Below, one piece after another: positions 28,201 to 36,411 of a stretch of 64,000 bases of DNA. This stretch comes from an uncultured Coprococcus sp. (GTDB lineage: Bacteria; Bacillota; Clostridia; Lachnospirales; Lachnospiraceae). Numbering within the stretch: the first letter of the stretch is position 1; each line of letters starts with the position of its first letter. The stretch is from positions 1 through 64,000 of the forward strand of contig CAKQTZ010000006.1 in assembly GCA_934277375.1 (NCBI GenBank). Direction: 5' to 3'. Under the pieces are notes generated by a model, which was not told the origin of the DNA, searched no databases, and saw only the letters and a list, made by a program, of their open reading frames with translations. A program made the position numbers and the translations under genes.

Positions 28201-28978
28201 TCTGTCCGTAGCTTGAAAACATATCTGGTGGGCATCCCGCCACAACCGATGGGGTCAGACCCCTTGACAGCTGGAACTGATCTGTGTTCGCCCAAACATC
28301 CGCACTATCCAGTGCTACATAGATCGGAATGTCTCCGATGATGCTTATGCCGTTTCTGTTGGCGTACTCTTTTAGCGGCATCCACTGCTGGTAGAACTTA
28401 AACTGAAGGAATTTGTAGAATTCTATGTCTTCACCAAGCTTTTCTCTGTAAGTTGCCATAGCCTCCGGCTTTCTCTTACGGATTGCCGGCTCCCACGCAA
28501 GCCATTCTCTGTTGTTATGATCAGCTTTGATCGCCATATACAGCGCATAGTCATCTATCCACTGTCCATTTTCCTCTATGAAATCTGCGTAATCCCTGCT
28601 ACATTTGTGCTCTGATCTGCCAAATGCTTTTCTGAGTACTTCGAATCTCTGCCTGTATATTCTGGCATAGTCGATCTCGTCATCACTGTCAGCCCATTTG
28701 TAGGATTCTACCTCCTCTTTCTTGAGAAGCCTTTCAGCTATCAATGTATTCAGATCGATAAAATACGGATTGCCCGCAAATGCTGAAAACGATTGATAAG
28801 GACTGTCTCCAAAGCTTGTTGGTCCTATCGGAAGTACCTGCCAGTACTTCTGCCCTGCTCTTTTCAACATATCAACAAAATCATAAGCATCTCTTCCCAT
28901 GGTTCCAATTCCGTACGGTGATGGGAGGCTGCTTATCGGCAGGAGTATTCCTGCGCCACGCTCCAACGCCTTATTCAT
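25202..28978 (-). CDS. malQ-glgP: In-frame fusion of 4-alpha-glucanotransferase (MalQ) and glycogen/maltodextrin phosphorylase (GlgP)
   Basis: The 1258-residue reading frame joins two complete enzymes. Residues 1 to about 500 are a GH77 4-alpha-glucanotransferase ([27 protein letters not shown] with the nucleophile Asp, AEDLGVV with the acid Glu, THDNDM). Residues 510-1258 are a GT35 phosphorylase with the pyridoxal-phosphate lysine in [16 protein letters not shown]. GlgP here has its normal length of 749 residues if started at Met510. That Met is preceded by AAGGAGG with ideal spacing, so a free GlgP is probably also made. The join contains TTTGTAAGGAGG, where a one-base shift would give a TAA stop for MalQ. 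Together the enzymes degrade malto-oligosaccharides to glucose-1-phosphate. AGGAGG lies before the first ATG. Confidence 0.9.
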   Translation of the reverse strand: MNKALERGAGILLPISSLPSPYGIGTMGRDAYDFVDMLKRAGQKYWQVLPIGPTSFGDSPYQSFSAFAGNPYFIDLNTLIAERLLKKEEVESYKWADSDDEIDYARIYRQRFEVLRKAFGRSEHKCSRDYADFIEENGQWIDDYALYMAIKADHNNREWLAWEPAIRKRKPEAMATYREKLGEDIEFYKFLQFKFYQQWMPLKEYANRNGISIIGDIPIYVALDSADVWANTDQFQLSRGLTPSVVAGCPPDMFSSYGQKWGNPIYDWDVMEKDDFTWWKKRIAASAKLYDVIRIDHFIGIVRYYSIPANGEPKDGYYRQGPGKKLIDAIDSAIGSSKVIAEDLGVVVPEVQKLVKESGYPGMKVLEFAFDGNTANEYLPHNHAKNYVAYIGTHDNDMLKSYISGQSEELQDYMMKYLMADSLDDVAEKMIHALYMSSADTVILQMQDILGKDNSARMNYPSTLGGNWKWRLTKGATWEFTQEHIDKLRDLTRLYGRNRVKTYICKEDIMLKDICMKKYNKEIKDCTNEEIYFALLDMTKKLADGKVSEEGQKKVYYISAEFLIGKLLSNNLINLGVFDEVKQVLAENGKSIYDIEEVEPEPSLGNGGLGRLAACFLDSMATLGLHGDGIGLNYHMGLFKQVFENNYQKETANPWIEADSWLEKTDVTNTITFGNLKVQSRMYDIDVTGYENRTNKLHLFDIESVDESIMEPDGINFDKTDIAKNLTLCLYPDDSDEAGNLLRIYQQYFMVANGAKLILDEAKAKGSNLHDLADYAAVQINDTHPSMVIPEFIRLLTAEGISFDEATEIVTEVCAYTNHTILAEALEKWPLAYLEKVVPQLVPIIKKLDEKVRNRYKDESVYIIDKDQRVHMAHIDIHYSHSVNGVAYLHTEILKDSELNNFYKIYPEKFNNKTNGITFRRWLLHCNEQLAAYITELIGDGYKKDAEKLNDLAKFYDDDAVLGKIMDIKKQNKVVLKDYLKETQNIDIDENSIFDIQVKRLHEYKRQQMNALWVIHKYFDIKAGNLPKTPVTVIFGAKAAPAYTIAKDIIHLILCLQQLIDNDPEVSPYLKVVMIENYNVSKAAKIIPACDISEQISLASKEASGTGNMKFMLNGALTLGTRDGANVEIGELVGEDNIYFFGESSEAVIDHYAKADYVSKDYYEQPEIKKLVDFIVSDELLEIGQKESLERLHNELIVKDWFMTLLDVEDYIKTKEGVLADYEDRKTWAKKALVNISKAGFFSSDRTIAEYNKDIWRL
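27449..27466 (-). promoter_or_regulatory. Internal ribosome binding site and start codon for GlgP
   Basis: On the minus strand TAAGGAGGATATTATG ends at 27449, placing a consensus Shine-Dalgarno five bases before ATG (27449-27451). It lies inside the continuous malQ-glgP frame and decides a second start that gives GlgP of normal length. Confidence 0.75.
28245..28263. repeat. GGGGTCAGACCCC palindrome inside malQ
   Basis: ACCGATGGGGTCAGACCCC is read in frame as part of [11 protein letters not shown], in the MalQ region just before the conserved VAGCPPD. The same string with T for A occurs at 25061-25097. The protein is not obviously longer than normal there, so either a replacement event or chance is possible. 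Confidence 0.55.
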
Positions 28979-29231
28979 ATATGATACCTCCTGAACAGTT
29001 CCTGTTATGATTTGTATTTTATTAGCATTCCGTCTTTTATGCTTGCATTATACAGGCAATTAATTGTACAATCCTATCATAGTAAACATTTAGCCTAGGT
29101 AACGGGGTCAGACCCCTTTAAATAAACACCGCAAAACACGTCCCAAACAATAGGGCCTGACCCCATTGGCCCCCATTGGGTCTCGACGAGGAAACCAATG
29201 ACAACGCTGCAATACCAGAGGAGCCAAGAAT
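28979..29231. promoter_or_regulatory. Divergent promoter region between malQ-glgP and the AraC gene, with repeat copies
   Basis: On the minus strand a TATAAT -10 for malQ lies at 29047-29052. GGGGTCAGACCCC occurs at 29104-29116 and GGGCCTGACCCC at 29153-29164, followed by CATTGGCCCCCATTGGG. So the GC-rich palindrome family sits between a regulator gene and its likely target. Confidence 0.6.
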
Positions 29232-30119
29232 ATGAACAGTATTGAATATGAAAAATTATTAGAAAATAAAACCCACGCAGACCCGATGTTTCCATATAAT
29301 ACATATCTGTGCTCCATCCCACTTGACTTCAATTCGGTATCTCTGCACTGGCATGAATTTATGGAGATCATATATATCAAAAAAGGCAAAGGAAATGTAA
29401 CAGTGGACTTCACAACACATTATGTTGAGGAGGGAGACATCGTCATTATTCTGCCGGGGCACATCCACGGAATCTCCCAGCACGAAGGATATTCAATGGA
29501 ATATGAGAATATACTTTTCTCTGTAGACATGTTCAGATCCAGGAACCACGATTCACTGGACGGCGAATTCTTCCTGCCCCTGCTGGCAGGTGATGTGGAT
29601 ATCAAGAGTATTTATGACAGAGATGATCCTTTATACCATTCTCTTTCCGCATGTCTTAACAGAGTAGACAAGCTCTGTTCTGAGACACCAAAGGGGTACC
29701 ATCTTGCACTTAAGGGGTGCTATTTTGAATTTTTTTACATTCTCTATTCCAACTCCACCACCAGAGACGAGGCAGACCGGAAGAACAGAGCCAGAGATCT
29801 GGAGAGAACCAAGCTCATCCTCTCCTACATAGACGAAAATTACAAAGAGGCCATATCCATAACGGGTATAGCCTCCTACTGCGGATTCTCCGAATCCCAT
29901 TTTATGCGATTTTTCAAAAACACCATGGGGGTGTCGTTTGTATCATATCTGAATGATTTCAGGCTGAATGTTGCTGCAAGGCTTCTATCTTCCAATGACG
30001 AGAGTATACTGTCCGTCGCAGAAAACTGCGGATTCTTCAACCTGTCCTACTTCAACAGGATGTTCAAAAAAAAATACGGCATGACTCCAGGCAAGTACCG
30101 GGATAATCATAATCTGTAA
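29232..30119 (+). CDS. AraC-family transcriptional regulator with cupin sensor domain
   Basis: The 295-aa protein has an N-terminal cupin (LHWHEFMEIIYIKKGKG, then EGDIVIILPGHIHG, about residues 35-90) that binds a small ligand, and two C-terminal helix-turn-helix motifs ending in FNLSYFNRMFKKKYGMTPGKYR. GAGGAG lies eight bases before ATG 29232. It is divergent from malQ-glgP and is therefore a natural candidate to regulate that gene in response to a sugar. The DNA between them carries copies of the dispersed palindrome. Confidence 0.9.
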   Translation: MNSIEYEKLLENKTHADPMFPYNTYLCSIPLDFNSVSLHWHEFMEIIYIKKGKGNVTVDFTTHYVEEGDIVIILPGHIHGISQHEGYSMEYENILFSVDMFRSRNHDSLDGEFFLPLLAGDVDIKSIYDRDDPLYHSLSACLNRVDKLCSETPKGYHLALKGCYFEFFYILYSNSTTRDEADRKNRARDLERTKLILSYIDENYKEAISITGIASYCGFSESHFMRFFKNTMGVSFVSYLNDFRLNVAARLLSSNDESILSVAENCGFFNLSYFNRMFKKKYGMTPGKYRDNHNL

Positions 30120-30140
30120 ACAACCGCATATTGCCTGCCA

Positions 30141-31700
30141 CTACGCATCAGATCTTGAATACGAGTTTTTCATCTGATTGCTGAGTTCATACAGGACTCT
30201 GCCAAGGGTGGCATCTGCCTCACGTCTCACCATGTCGGCGGTCTCCTGATTAGCCTGCTGTCTGAGTTTATGTCCGTTCTGCTGTTCATTCGCCGAATTT
30301 GCCTGACAGCTCTGACCCTCACCGTTCTCACATTCCGGCTTATTTACCATGCTGCACTCAGCATTTGTATTCAGCATGTCATCGTATCTGTATATTATCT
30401 CATGCGCCTTGGACATAACCTTCTCCTCGTACCTCTCGATGTGGAATACCGACTTTGCATACGACGCATCTGCCATGGCCGCGATCATACGGCTTGTCCA
30501 GTAGAAATTGTCCGTGGAAACTTCAGACCCTGTATTTGCAAGATAATCAGGAACCATATCCACATTTGCATAAAACGGCACCATGACATTGAATGCATTC
30601 GATGCAAATGCAATCCACTGGATAGCCCTGCTGCCATCGTCCACATACGGTCTCATCTGGATAGCCGACATGAAATCTGTCCTGTTGACACCTATCGATC
30701 TGTATGCACCGCACATTTTCTTGTCGCCGTAATTGCCATATGGATCATACGGAGTGCCCTGATAATGTGAGGAAAGGACATACTTCACATCCTCCATGGT
30801 TATCTTCTTCTCTGGTATCATGCACCACGGAATGTCATCAGAAACCGGTGTAAAATCCGCATCCGGACCGTCCCAGACAGCCGAATTTGGGTTGAGTGTC
30901 CTCTCCATGAACCAGGCTCTTGGAGTATTATACACATGATCAGCATCATCATGGCTGCCAAATATATCGCGTGGGCAGATTGTGTCCTCCATGTTCTCCA
31001 CATTCAGATGATACTTCTCTATAAATTCTGGAAGATCCGAGGAACACATAAAGTCATTCTGTTCTCCAAATGCATCATCCATATCGAACTCATCCATGCC
31101 AAACTGATTCGGCATGACAACATACACATCATCTGGAACCCTCCTCGCGATCCAGTGATGACCACCTATGGTCTCAAGCCACCATATCTCGTCCACATCC
31201 TGGAATGCGATTCCGTTCATCTCATACGTTCCGTATCGTTCAAGCAGGCTTCCAAGCCTCTTCACTCCCTCCCTCGCACTCTTTATATACGGAAGGGTAA
31301 TGCTGACTATATCCTCCTCACCGATACCACCGGCCTTCTCCAGCTTATCTCCCTCTGCAGGCTCATAGCATACCAGAGGATCCGCACCGAGCACCCTCGG
31401 ATTGGACGTGATCGTTTCGGTCGCTGTCATGGCAACATTTGCCTCATTTACCCCGCCTGCCGCCCACACTCCTTCTCCAGCCAGGGCATTAGGCACACAG
31501 GTGTACCTCAGCGGATCATCCGGAAGCTCTATCTCCACATGGGATATCACGGACTTATACCGTCTCGGCTGCTCATCCGGCTTTACTACTTTGAATTTCT
31601 TCGGAGTGTACGAGCCTGCTCCGGAATCATCATTCCTTGCTATTATCGTTGAGCCGTCATATGATGCGGCTTTTCCTACTAATATCGTTGTACATGGCAT
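30141..31700 (-). CDS. C69-family dipeptidase (PepD type)
   Basis: The 519-aa protein begins MPCTTILVGKAASYDGSTIIARNDDSG. In family C69 the Cys near the N-terminus (here Cys3) becomes the N-terminal nucleophile, and RNxD is a conserved feature. Further matches are WAAGGVNEANVAMTATET, GSLLERYGTYE and GIAFQDVDEIWWLET. It should cleave dipeptides in the cytoplasm, or peptides at the cell surface if exported, but no signal peptide is visible. The C-terminal 70 residues are rich in Asn and Gln and look like a divergent tail. It lies 64 bases after the surface protein gene at 31765. Confidence 0.9.
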   Translation of the reverse strand: MPCTTILVGKAASYDGSTIIARNDDSGAGSYTPKKFKVVKPDEQPRRYKSVISHVEIELPDDPLRYTCVPNALAGEGVWAAGGVNEANVAMTATETITSNPRVLGADPLVCYEPAEGDKLEKAGGIGEEDIVSITLPYIKSAREGVKRLGSLLERYGTYEMNGIAFQDVDEIWWLETIGGHHWIARRVPDDVYVVMPNQFGMDEFDMDDAFGEQNDFMCSSDLPEFIEKYHLNVENMEDTICPRDIFGSHDDADHVYNTPRAWFMERTLNPNSAVWDGPDADFTPVSDDIPWCMIPEKKITMEDVKYVLSSHYQGTPYDPYGNYGDKKMCGAYRSIGVNRTDFMSAIQMRPYVDDGSRAIQWIAFASNAFNVMVPFYANVDMVPDYLANTGSEVSTDNFYWTSRMIAAMADASYAKSVFHIERYEEKVMSKAHEIIYRYDDMLNTNAECSMVNKPECENGEGQSCQANSANEQQNGHKLRQQANQETADMVRREADATLGRVLYELSNQMKNSYSRSDA

Positions 31701-31764
31701 ATTATATCATTCCTCCTATAATCTATACCGCCACTGCTGGCAGAATTGACCGCCACAGCATTTA

Positions 31765-33750
31765 TCACGGCTTCACAAGGGCAAATATAAATACTTTCTT
31801 GAAATCAGTTTTTGTTGCCCACTGATCCCACAGAACAGTGTTTCTCACAAAATCAACGCCCTTATGCCGGTAATCTCCAGCACCGTTAGCATCCATATAC
31901 TGTATGCAATCGCCGTATACACCGGTCACAGTCACAAAATGGACTGAATCTTCTCCACTTGAATACTTAATTATATCTCCACACTTCACCGAATCAATAT
32001 CATAAGTGATCTCCCAGTTTTCTCTCGGATATACACCTGTATTCATCTCGCCAACAGTGTATGCGAATATATCGCACTGATCGAGATCAGCATTGCCCAT
32101 TCCTTCAAATACACTCATATCGGGATATTTCTTTCTGACTTTGGCAAACATCGAAGCACTCTGATCCTTGACTGCACCCATTCCAATTGACTGATACCAT
32201 GTAGTCTTACCTATTTTGAAACGATATATCAGCGCTTTATATTTGTATGAATATGCCACACTTGTGCCGGCAAGCCTGCCGTTTTTGTCGAAATAGTATT
32301 TTTTCCCCTTTATGCGCTTCCATCCGTGAAGCAGAGAACCATCCGACCTGACGTAATACGTGTATCCCCAGCTGGTAATAAAACCAGCCTTTTTAGATAT
32401 ACGCCTGCCCGTGTAGGAAATATAATACATCCTATCTCCCACCTTATACCAGTCTGACCCCCTGGTCTCCCTGTAGCCATTACTGTCTATATAATAATAC
32501 CTGTTGCCAACCTTGCCCCAGCCGGTCTTCTTTACCCTGATGCCATTAGATTTTATATAGTAATAGCAGTCATCCACCTTGTACCAGCCCGATGGTCTGA
32601 CAACGCGGGCACCATTATCCCTCAGATAATAATATCTTTTGCCGATCTTATGCCAGCCAGCACCTCTCTGGATACGCTCACCACTTCTGCCAAGAAGATA
32701 GTATCTTCCACCTACCTTGTACCAGCCCCTATTGACATTCAACCTTTTACCTGAAGCACTGAGCTTGATATATTTGTCATTTATCTTATACCAGCCTGCG
32801 TTCTTTCTGAGCTTTCTGCCGGTACTGTCAAGATATACATATCTATTGTTTCTCTTTATCCAGCCCGCTTTCGTGATACTCTTCGGCTTATTGACTTCCT
32901 TTACAGTTCCATCCAGCCGGACTGTGCCGGCATACTTCCAAAGTTTTGATGATTTCTTTATATGTATAACAGGGCGCACTCCAATATCTGATTCAGCCGC
33001 ATGGTCGTTACCGGGAGCATTGTTTATGCTGCCCCAGCTATCCACATATGAGGCATCGTTATCATAATATCCAGAATCTCTGAGCCACCAGCTGCCCCAT
33101 CCGTAACAGAGCGAATTATCATTCACATAAAGATTCTTTCCCTTTGCATATCTGGTTCCTTTAGCCCCTCTTGCATCTCCAATGAAATCAGAAAGTCCAT
33201 ACTTTTCCACTCTGGCCTCACGCGCCGACAGCAGATAAACCTTGTCATACGTGGTAATTACTTTCCCACTTCCCGAGTATGGCATGGCAGGCACATCTTT
33301 CCTGGTTTTCACCTGGGTCTTCTTTATGGCATTTCTCTCCTTCTGATTGAATGCCCTCTTCATGAAATCATTATTCAGCCATTTTCTAATATCACTGTTT
33401 TTCCACGTGACAGTTACATCGTTACCATTCCTGTCAGTAACATATGTGGCAAATGGACGGCAGTCCAATATCTGATCCGACATCAACAGCATGTCGTTTC
33501 CCGAAACCGAAAGCACCCTCCACTTAATCGGCTCATACGTTCTTCCATACTTATCACTCTGCGGATAGCGGCCAAACCATACACAGTCATACGTTGTCTC
33601 ATTCGTATACTGTCCTTTTTTCGGATTCGACACTCTTTTTTCTCCCGCAAATACATTTGTCATACCTCCGGTCACAACGACCACAGCCATCATCAATACC
33701 GCCATCACACATCTGAATGACCGCCTTGCAACATTCCTCTTTCTACTCAT
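31765..33750 (-). CDS. Secreted surface protein: DUF6273-like domain, glucan-binding-type repeats, amidase-like C-terminus
   Basis: The true start is ATG 33750 with AGGGAG upstream; 661 residues. A basic signal peptide (RRSFRCVMAVLMMAVVVVTGG) ends near residue 38. The first domain (about 45-240) has CVWFGRYPQSDKYG, WRVLSVSGNDMLLMSD and IGVRPVIHIK, as in DUF6273. Residues ~250-490 hold about ten short W-Y repeats (GWYKVGGRYYLL, GWGKVGNRYYYID) of the choline/glucan-binding type, which bind cell-wall polymers. The C-terminal 150 residues contain DQCDIFAYTVGEM and HFVTVTGVYGDCIQYMDANG, suggesting a papain-like (CHAP or NlpC) fold with Cys and His, but the catalytic assignment is unproven. The repeats carry a Cys-poor, Lys-rich composition. 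Confidence 0.8.
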   Translation of the reverse strand: MSRKRNVARRSFRCVMAVLMMAVVVVTGGMTNVFAGEKRVSNPKKGQYTNETTYDCVWFGRYPQSDKYGRTYEPIKWRVLSVSGNDMLLMSDQILDCRPFATYVTDRNGNDVTVTWKNSDIRKWLNNDFMKRAFNQKERNAIKKTQVKTRKDVPAMPYSGSGKVITTYDKVYLLSAREARVEKYGLSDFIGDARGAKGTRYAKGKNLYVNDNSLCYGWGSWWLRDSGYYDNDASYVDSWGSINNAPGNDHAAESDIGVRPVIHIKKSSKLWKYAGTVRLDGTVKEVNKPKSITKAGWIKRNNRYVYLDSTGRKLRKNAGWYKINDKYIKLSASGKRLNVNRGWYKVGGRYYLLGRSGERIQRGAGWHKIGKRYYYLRDNGARVVRPSGWYKVDDCYYYIKSNGIRVKKTGWGKVGNRYYYIDSNGYRETRGSDWYKVGDRMYYISYTGRRISKKAGFITSWGYTYYVRSDGSLLHGWKRIKGKKYYFDKNGRLAGTSVAYSYKYKALIYRFKIGKTTWYQSIGMGAVKDQSASMFAKVRKKYPDMSVFEGMGNADLDQCDIFAYTVGEMNTGVYPRENWEITYDIDSVKCGDIIKYSSGEDSVHFVTVTGVYGDCIQYMDANGAGDYRHKGVDFVRNTVLWDQWATKTDFKKVFIFALVKP

Positions 33751-33806
33751 AATTCTCCCTTTCTCACATATTATTTTATATTCATATATCATACTTTTCC
33801 CTGCTG

Positions 33807-34412
33807 TCACGCTTTCCGTCTGCCACTTCCTTTCACACCACGCACAAGCAGCCATATCACATATCCCACCAGAGCGCCCACGGTGTTCATGACCACATCG
33901 TCCAGCTGGCAATATCCACGCTCTGTCATAAGCTGCACTGTCTCTATGATTACACTTATCATACATCCAGCCGGCACAGTCAGATGTCTCCATACGCCAG
34001 AGACAGCCGATGGATACAATATTCCGAACGGCACGAAGAGCAGTATATTTTCTATGACAAATGCATGCTCCTGCGGGGTCTGACCCCATGTGCCAAACAG
34101 CGTCATGTCCACGCCCTTCCTGGAACCGGGTTCCCTGGATAAAAATACGGTGATGAACATAACAACCATATACACTGTGAGCATAAACCATACGCAGATC
34201 TTCCATATATGCCTGCCTCTGAGGCTTTCCTTCGCAGGTTTATTTCCTGTCTTTTCAGGTGCATCCGCTTCCGGCAAAGTATCTGCACACCATGTGCTTC
34301 CAATAGTCCTGATGCATATAACATACATCACCACCGCCACCAGCCCACACAGAATACCCATGGGCAGATATCCGGCAACCTCCATAATATCCTTAACTAT
34401 ATAATCGATCAT
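33807..34412 (-). CDS. VanZ-family membrane protein
   Basis: The 201-aa protein has four or five transmembrane segments and the VanZ motif ENILLFVPFGILYPS and CQLDDVVMNTVGALVGY. VanZ homologues are linked to teicoplanin tolerance and surface stress, but most have no known role. GAGGGG precedes ATG 34412. The palindrome GGGGTCTGACCCC at 34074-34086 lies inside this gene and encodes TWGQTPQEH between the first loop and the conserved ENILLF segment. It is the first of three same-direction genes (VanZ, surface protein, C69 dipeptidase). Confidence 0.85.
   Translation of the reverse strand: MIDYIVKDIMEVAGYLPMGILCGLVAVVMYVICIRTIGSTWCADTLPEADAPEKTGNKPAKESLRGRHIWKICVWFMLTVYMVVMFITVFLSREPGSRKGVDMTLFGTWGQTPQEHAFVIENILLFVPFGILYPSAVSGVWRHLTVPAGCMISVIIETVQLMTERGYCQLDDVVMNTVGALVGYVIWLLVRGVKGSGRRKA
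34074..34086. repeat. GGGGTCTGACCCC palindrome inside the vanZ-like gene
   Basis: A perfect 13-base palindrome, identical in core to copies at 25061-25097 and differing by one base from those at 28251 and 29104. It is in frame in the VanZ coding sequence. Confidence 0.6.
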
Positions 34413-34630
34413 ATTTTCCCCTCAACGCTTTATTTTTCCATATCATTCTAGTGCATCTAATGCAACTTATCAAGCAGATATACCTCCGTGTCTACCACTT
34501 TCCCACCCGATATCCGGGTCACGTCCATATCCGTTATTTCCATGTATGTCCTGACTACTCCCCCGGCCGCTCATGTTACTATAAATAACACAAATATTTG
34601 ATTCTTATTCACTTATTATACAGTTTTCTC

Positions 34631-34659
34631 TTGATTTATGTAATTTATGCGAGTATTAT
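34631..34659 (+). promoter_or_regulatory. Promoter of the UDP-glucose dehydrogenase gene
   Basis: TTGATT (34631-34636) and TATTAT (34654-34659) are separated by exactly 17 bases, about 100 bases before the start codon. The leader 34660-34759 is AT-rich. The stretch 34413-34630 holds nothing else that I can name. Confidence 0.65.
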
Positions 34660-34759
34660 ATATTCATAAATGTTATGCAGATTAACATTTGTTGCTAGTT
34701 TGATATCACACAATTTGAAAATAGAACATACAAACGAAAAGAAAGGAATCGTAATCAAC

Positions 34760-36241
34760 ATGAAGAAATTATCACAGTCCCGCCTTGCGGATGCAGTTAT
34801 CAACGGAAGAAAAGACAAGAGTATGACCCAGGCACAGCTGGCCGATGAGACAGGGATCAACAGATCTCTCATATCAAGGATCGAGCAGAAGGATTTTATT
34901 CCATCTATAGAGCAGCTTGAGAGCCTGTCTGATGTACTGAGCTTTGATCTCACAGACATGTTCATAAATGCAAATACATCCAAGCTCGAGTCACCATCTC
35001 CTCTCAACATCGCAGTTGCCGGAACCGGTTATGTAGGTCTCTCCATCGCAACTCTCCTGGCCCAGCACAACCACGTAACGGCAGTTGATATCATCCCTGA
35101 GAAGGTTGATCTCATAAACAGCAAAAAATCCCCTATACAGGACGATTACATTGAGAAATATCTCGCCGAGAAGGAGCTGGATCTCACAGCCACACTTGAT
35201 GGCGAATCAGCATATAAGAATGCAGATTTCGTAGTCATCGCAGCACCTACAAACTACGACAGCACCAAGAATTACTTTGATACATCAGCAGTTGAGGCCG
35301 TGATCGAACTCGTACTCAAGGTAAATCCTGACGCTATCATGGTTATCAAATCCACCATACCTGTGGGCTACACAGATTCCGTGCGAAAGAAGTACAACAC
35401 ATCCAACATAATATTCAGCCCTGAATTTCTCCGCGAATCAAAGGCTTTATACGATAATCTCTACCCTTCACGTATCATCGTCAGCACAGATAAGAACGAT
35501 GAGAAGATCGTCAAGGCTTCACATACATTTGCCGCACTCCTGCAGGAGGGAGCACTGAAGGAAGATATCGACACACTGTTCATGGGCTTCACCGAGGCTG
35601 AGGCAGTCAAGTTATTTGCAAATACTTACCTGGCTCTCCGTGTATCATACTTCAATGAGCTGGATACCTACGCTGAGATGAAGGGACTCAACACACAGGA
35701 TATAATAAACGGCGTATGCCTCGATCCTCGAATCGGAACACATTACAACAACCCATCATTTGGATACGGCGGATACTGCCTGCCTAAGGATACAAAGCAG
35801 CTCCTGGCAAACTACAACGATGTTCCTCAGAATATGATGAGTGCCATAGTTGAGAGCAACAGAACCAGAAAGGACTTCATCGCTGACCGTGTTCTGTCCA
35901 TCGCCGGCTACTACGACTACTACAACAACGGAAGCTACTCTGCTGATCAGGAAAAAGAGTGCGTGATCGGAGTATATCGTCTGACAATGAAGAGCAATTC
36001 GGACAACTTCCGCCAGAGCAGTATACAGGGCGTAATGAAGCGTATCAAAGCAAAGGGCGCAACCGTCATCGTATACGAGCCAACCCTGGAGGATGGAACA
36101 ACCTTCTTCGGAAGCAAGGTTGTAAATGATCTTGAGAAGTTCAAGTCCATGTCAGCAGCAGTCATCGCCAACAGATACAGCTCATGCCTTGACGACATCA
36201 AAGACAAGGTATACACGAGAGATCTGTTCCAGAGAGATTAA
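34760..36241 (+). CDS. ugd: UDP-glucose 6-dehydrogenase with an N-terminal XRE helix-turn-helix domain
   Basis: This 493-aa protein joins an XRE-type DNA-binding domain (residues ~8-65; [24 protein letters not shown]) to a complete nucleotide sugar dehydrogenase (from residue ~82; Rossmann motif AGTGYVG at 87-93). The catalytic Cys340 sits in [14 protein letters not shown], as in streptococcal HasB/Cap3A enzymes that oxidise UDP-glucose to UDP-glucuronate with NAD+. The fusion could be an autoregulating enzyme or use the HTH for protein contacts. The start has AAAGGAA rather far (about 12 bases) upstream. The enzyme supplies UDP-glucuronate for surface polysaccharide. The terminator at 36332 ends the transcript. 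Confidence 0.9.
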   Translation: MKKLSQSRLADAVINGRKDKSMTQAQLADETGINRSLISRIEQKDFIPSIEQLESLSDVLSFDLTDMFINANTSKLESPSPLNIAVAGTGYVGLSIATLLAQHNHVTAVDIIPEKVDLINSKKSPIQDDYIEKYLAEKELDLTATLDGESAYKNADFVVIAAPTNYDSTKNYFDTSAVEAVIELVLKVNPDAIMVIKSTIPVGYTDSVRKKYNTSNIIFSPEFLRESKALYDNLYPSRIIVSTDKNDEKIVKASHTFAALLQEGALKEDIDTLFMGFTEAEAVKLFANTYLALRVSYFNELDTYAEMKGLNTQDIINGVCLDPRIGTHYNNPSFGYGGYCLPKDTKQLLANYNDVPQNMMSAIVESNRTRKDFIADRVLSIAGYYDYYNNGSYSADQEKECVIGVYRLTMKSNSDNFRQSSIQGVMKRIKAKGATVIVYEPTLEDGTTFFGSKVVNDLEKFKSMSAAVIANRYSSCLDDIKDKVYTRDLFQRD

Positions 36242-36242
36242 T

Positions 36243-36326
36243 CGTAGGTCATCAGGCTTCGCCTGTGACATATAAAGCGGTAGCACGCTGAGGCGTGCGT
36301 AGGTCATCAGGCTTGCGCCTGTGACA
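36243..36326. repeat. Two 28-29-bp direct repeats after ugd
   Basis: CGTAGGTCATCAGGCTT followed by (G)CGCCTGTGACA occurs at 36243-36270 and 36298-36326; the copies differ by one base. Each can fold as CAGGC/GCCTG, and GCACGC/GCGTGC (36283-36298) pairs between them. They lie directly after the ugd stop codon. Confidence 0.75.
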
Positions 36327-36331
36327 AATAA

Positions 36332-36373
36332 TCCCACGGTATCAGTTTTTGCTGAATACCGTGGGACTTTTGT
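36332..36373 (+). terminator. Terminator of ugd
   Basis: TCCCACGGTAT (36332-36342) pairs with ATACCGTGGGA (36356-36366), followed by CTTTTG on the plus strand. The same structure works less well for the opposing DHH gene. Confidence 0.85.
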
Positions 36374-36411
36374 TATCTCTATGTCCTATGCGGATATGTA
36401 CATCTATAATT

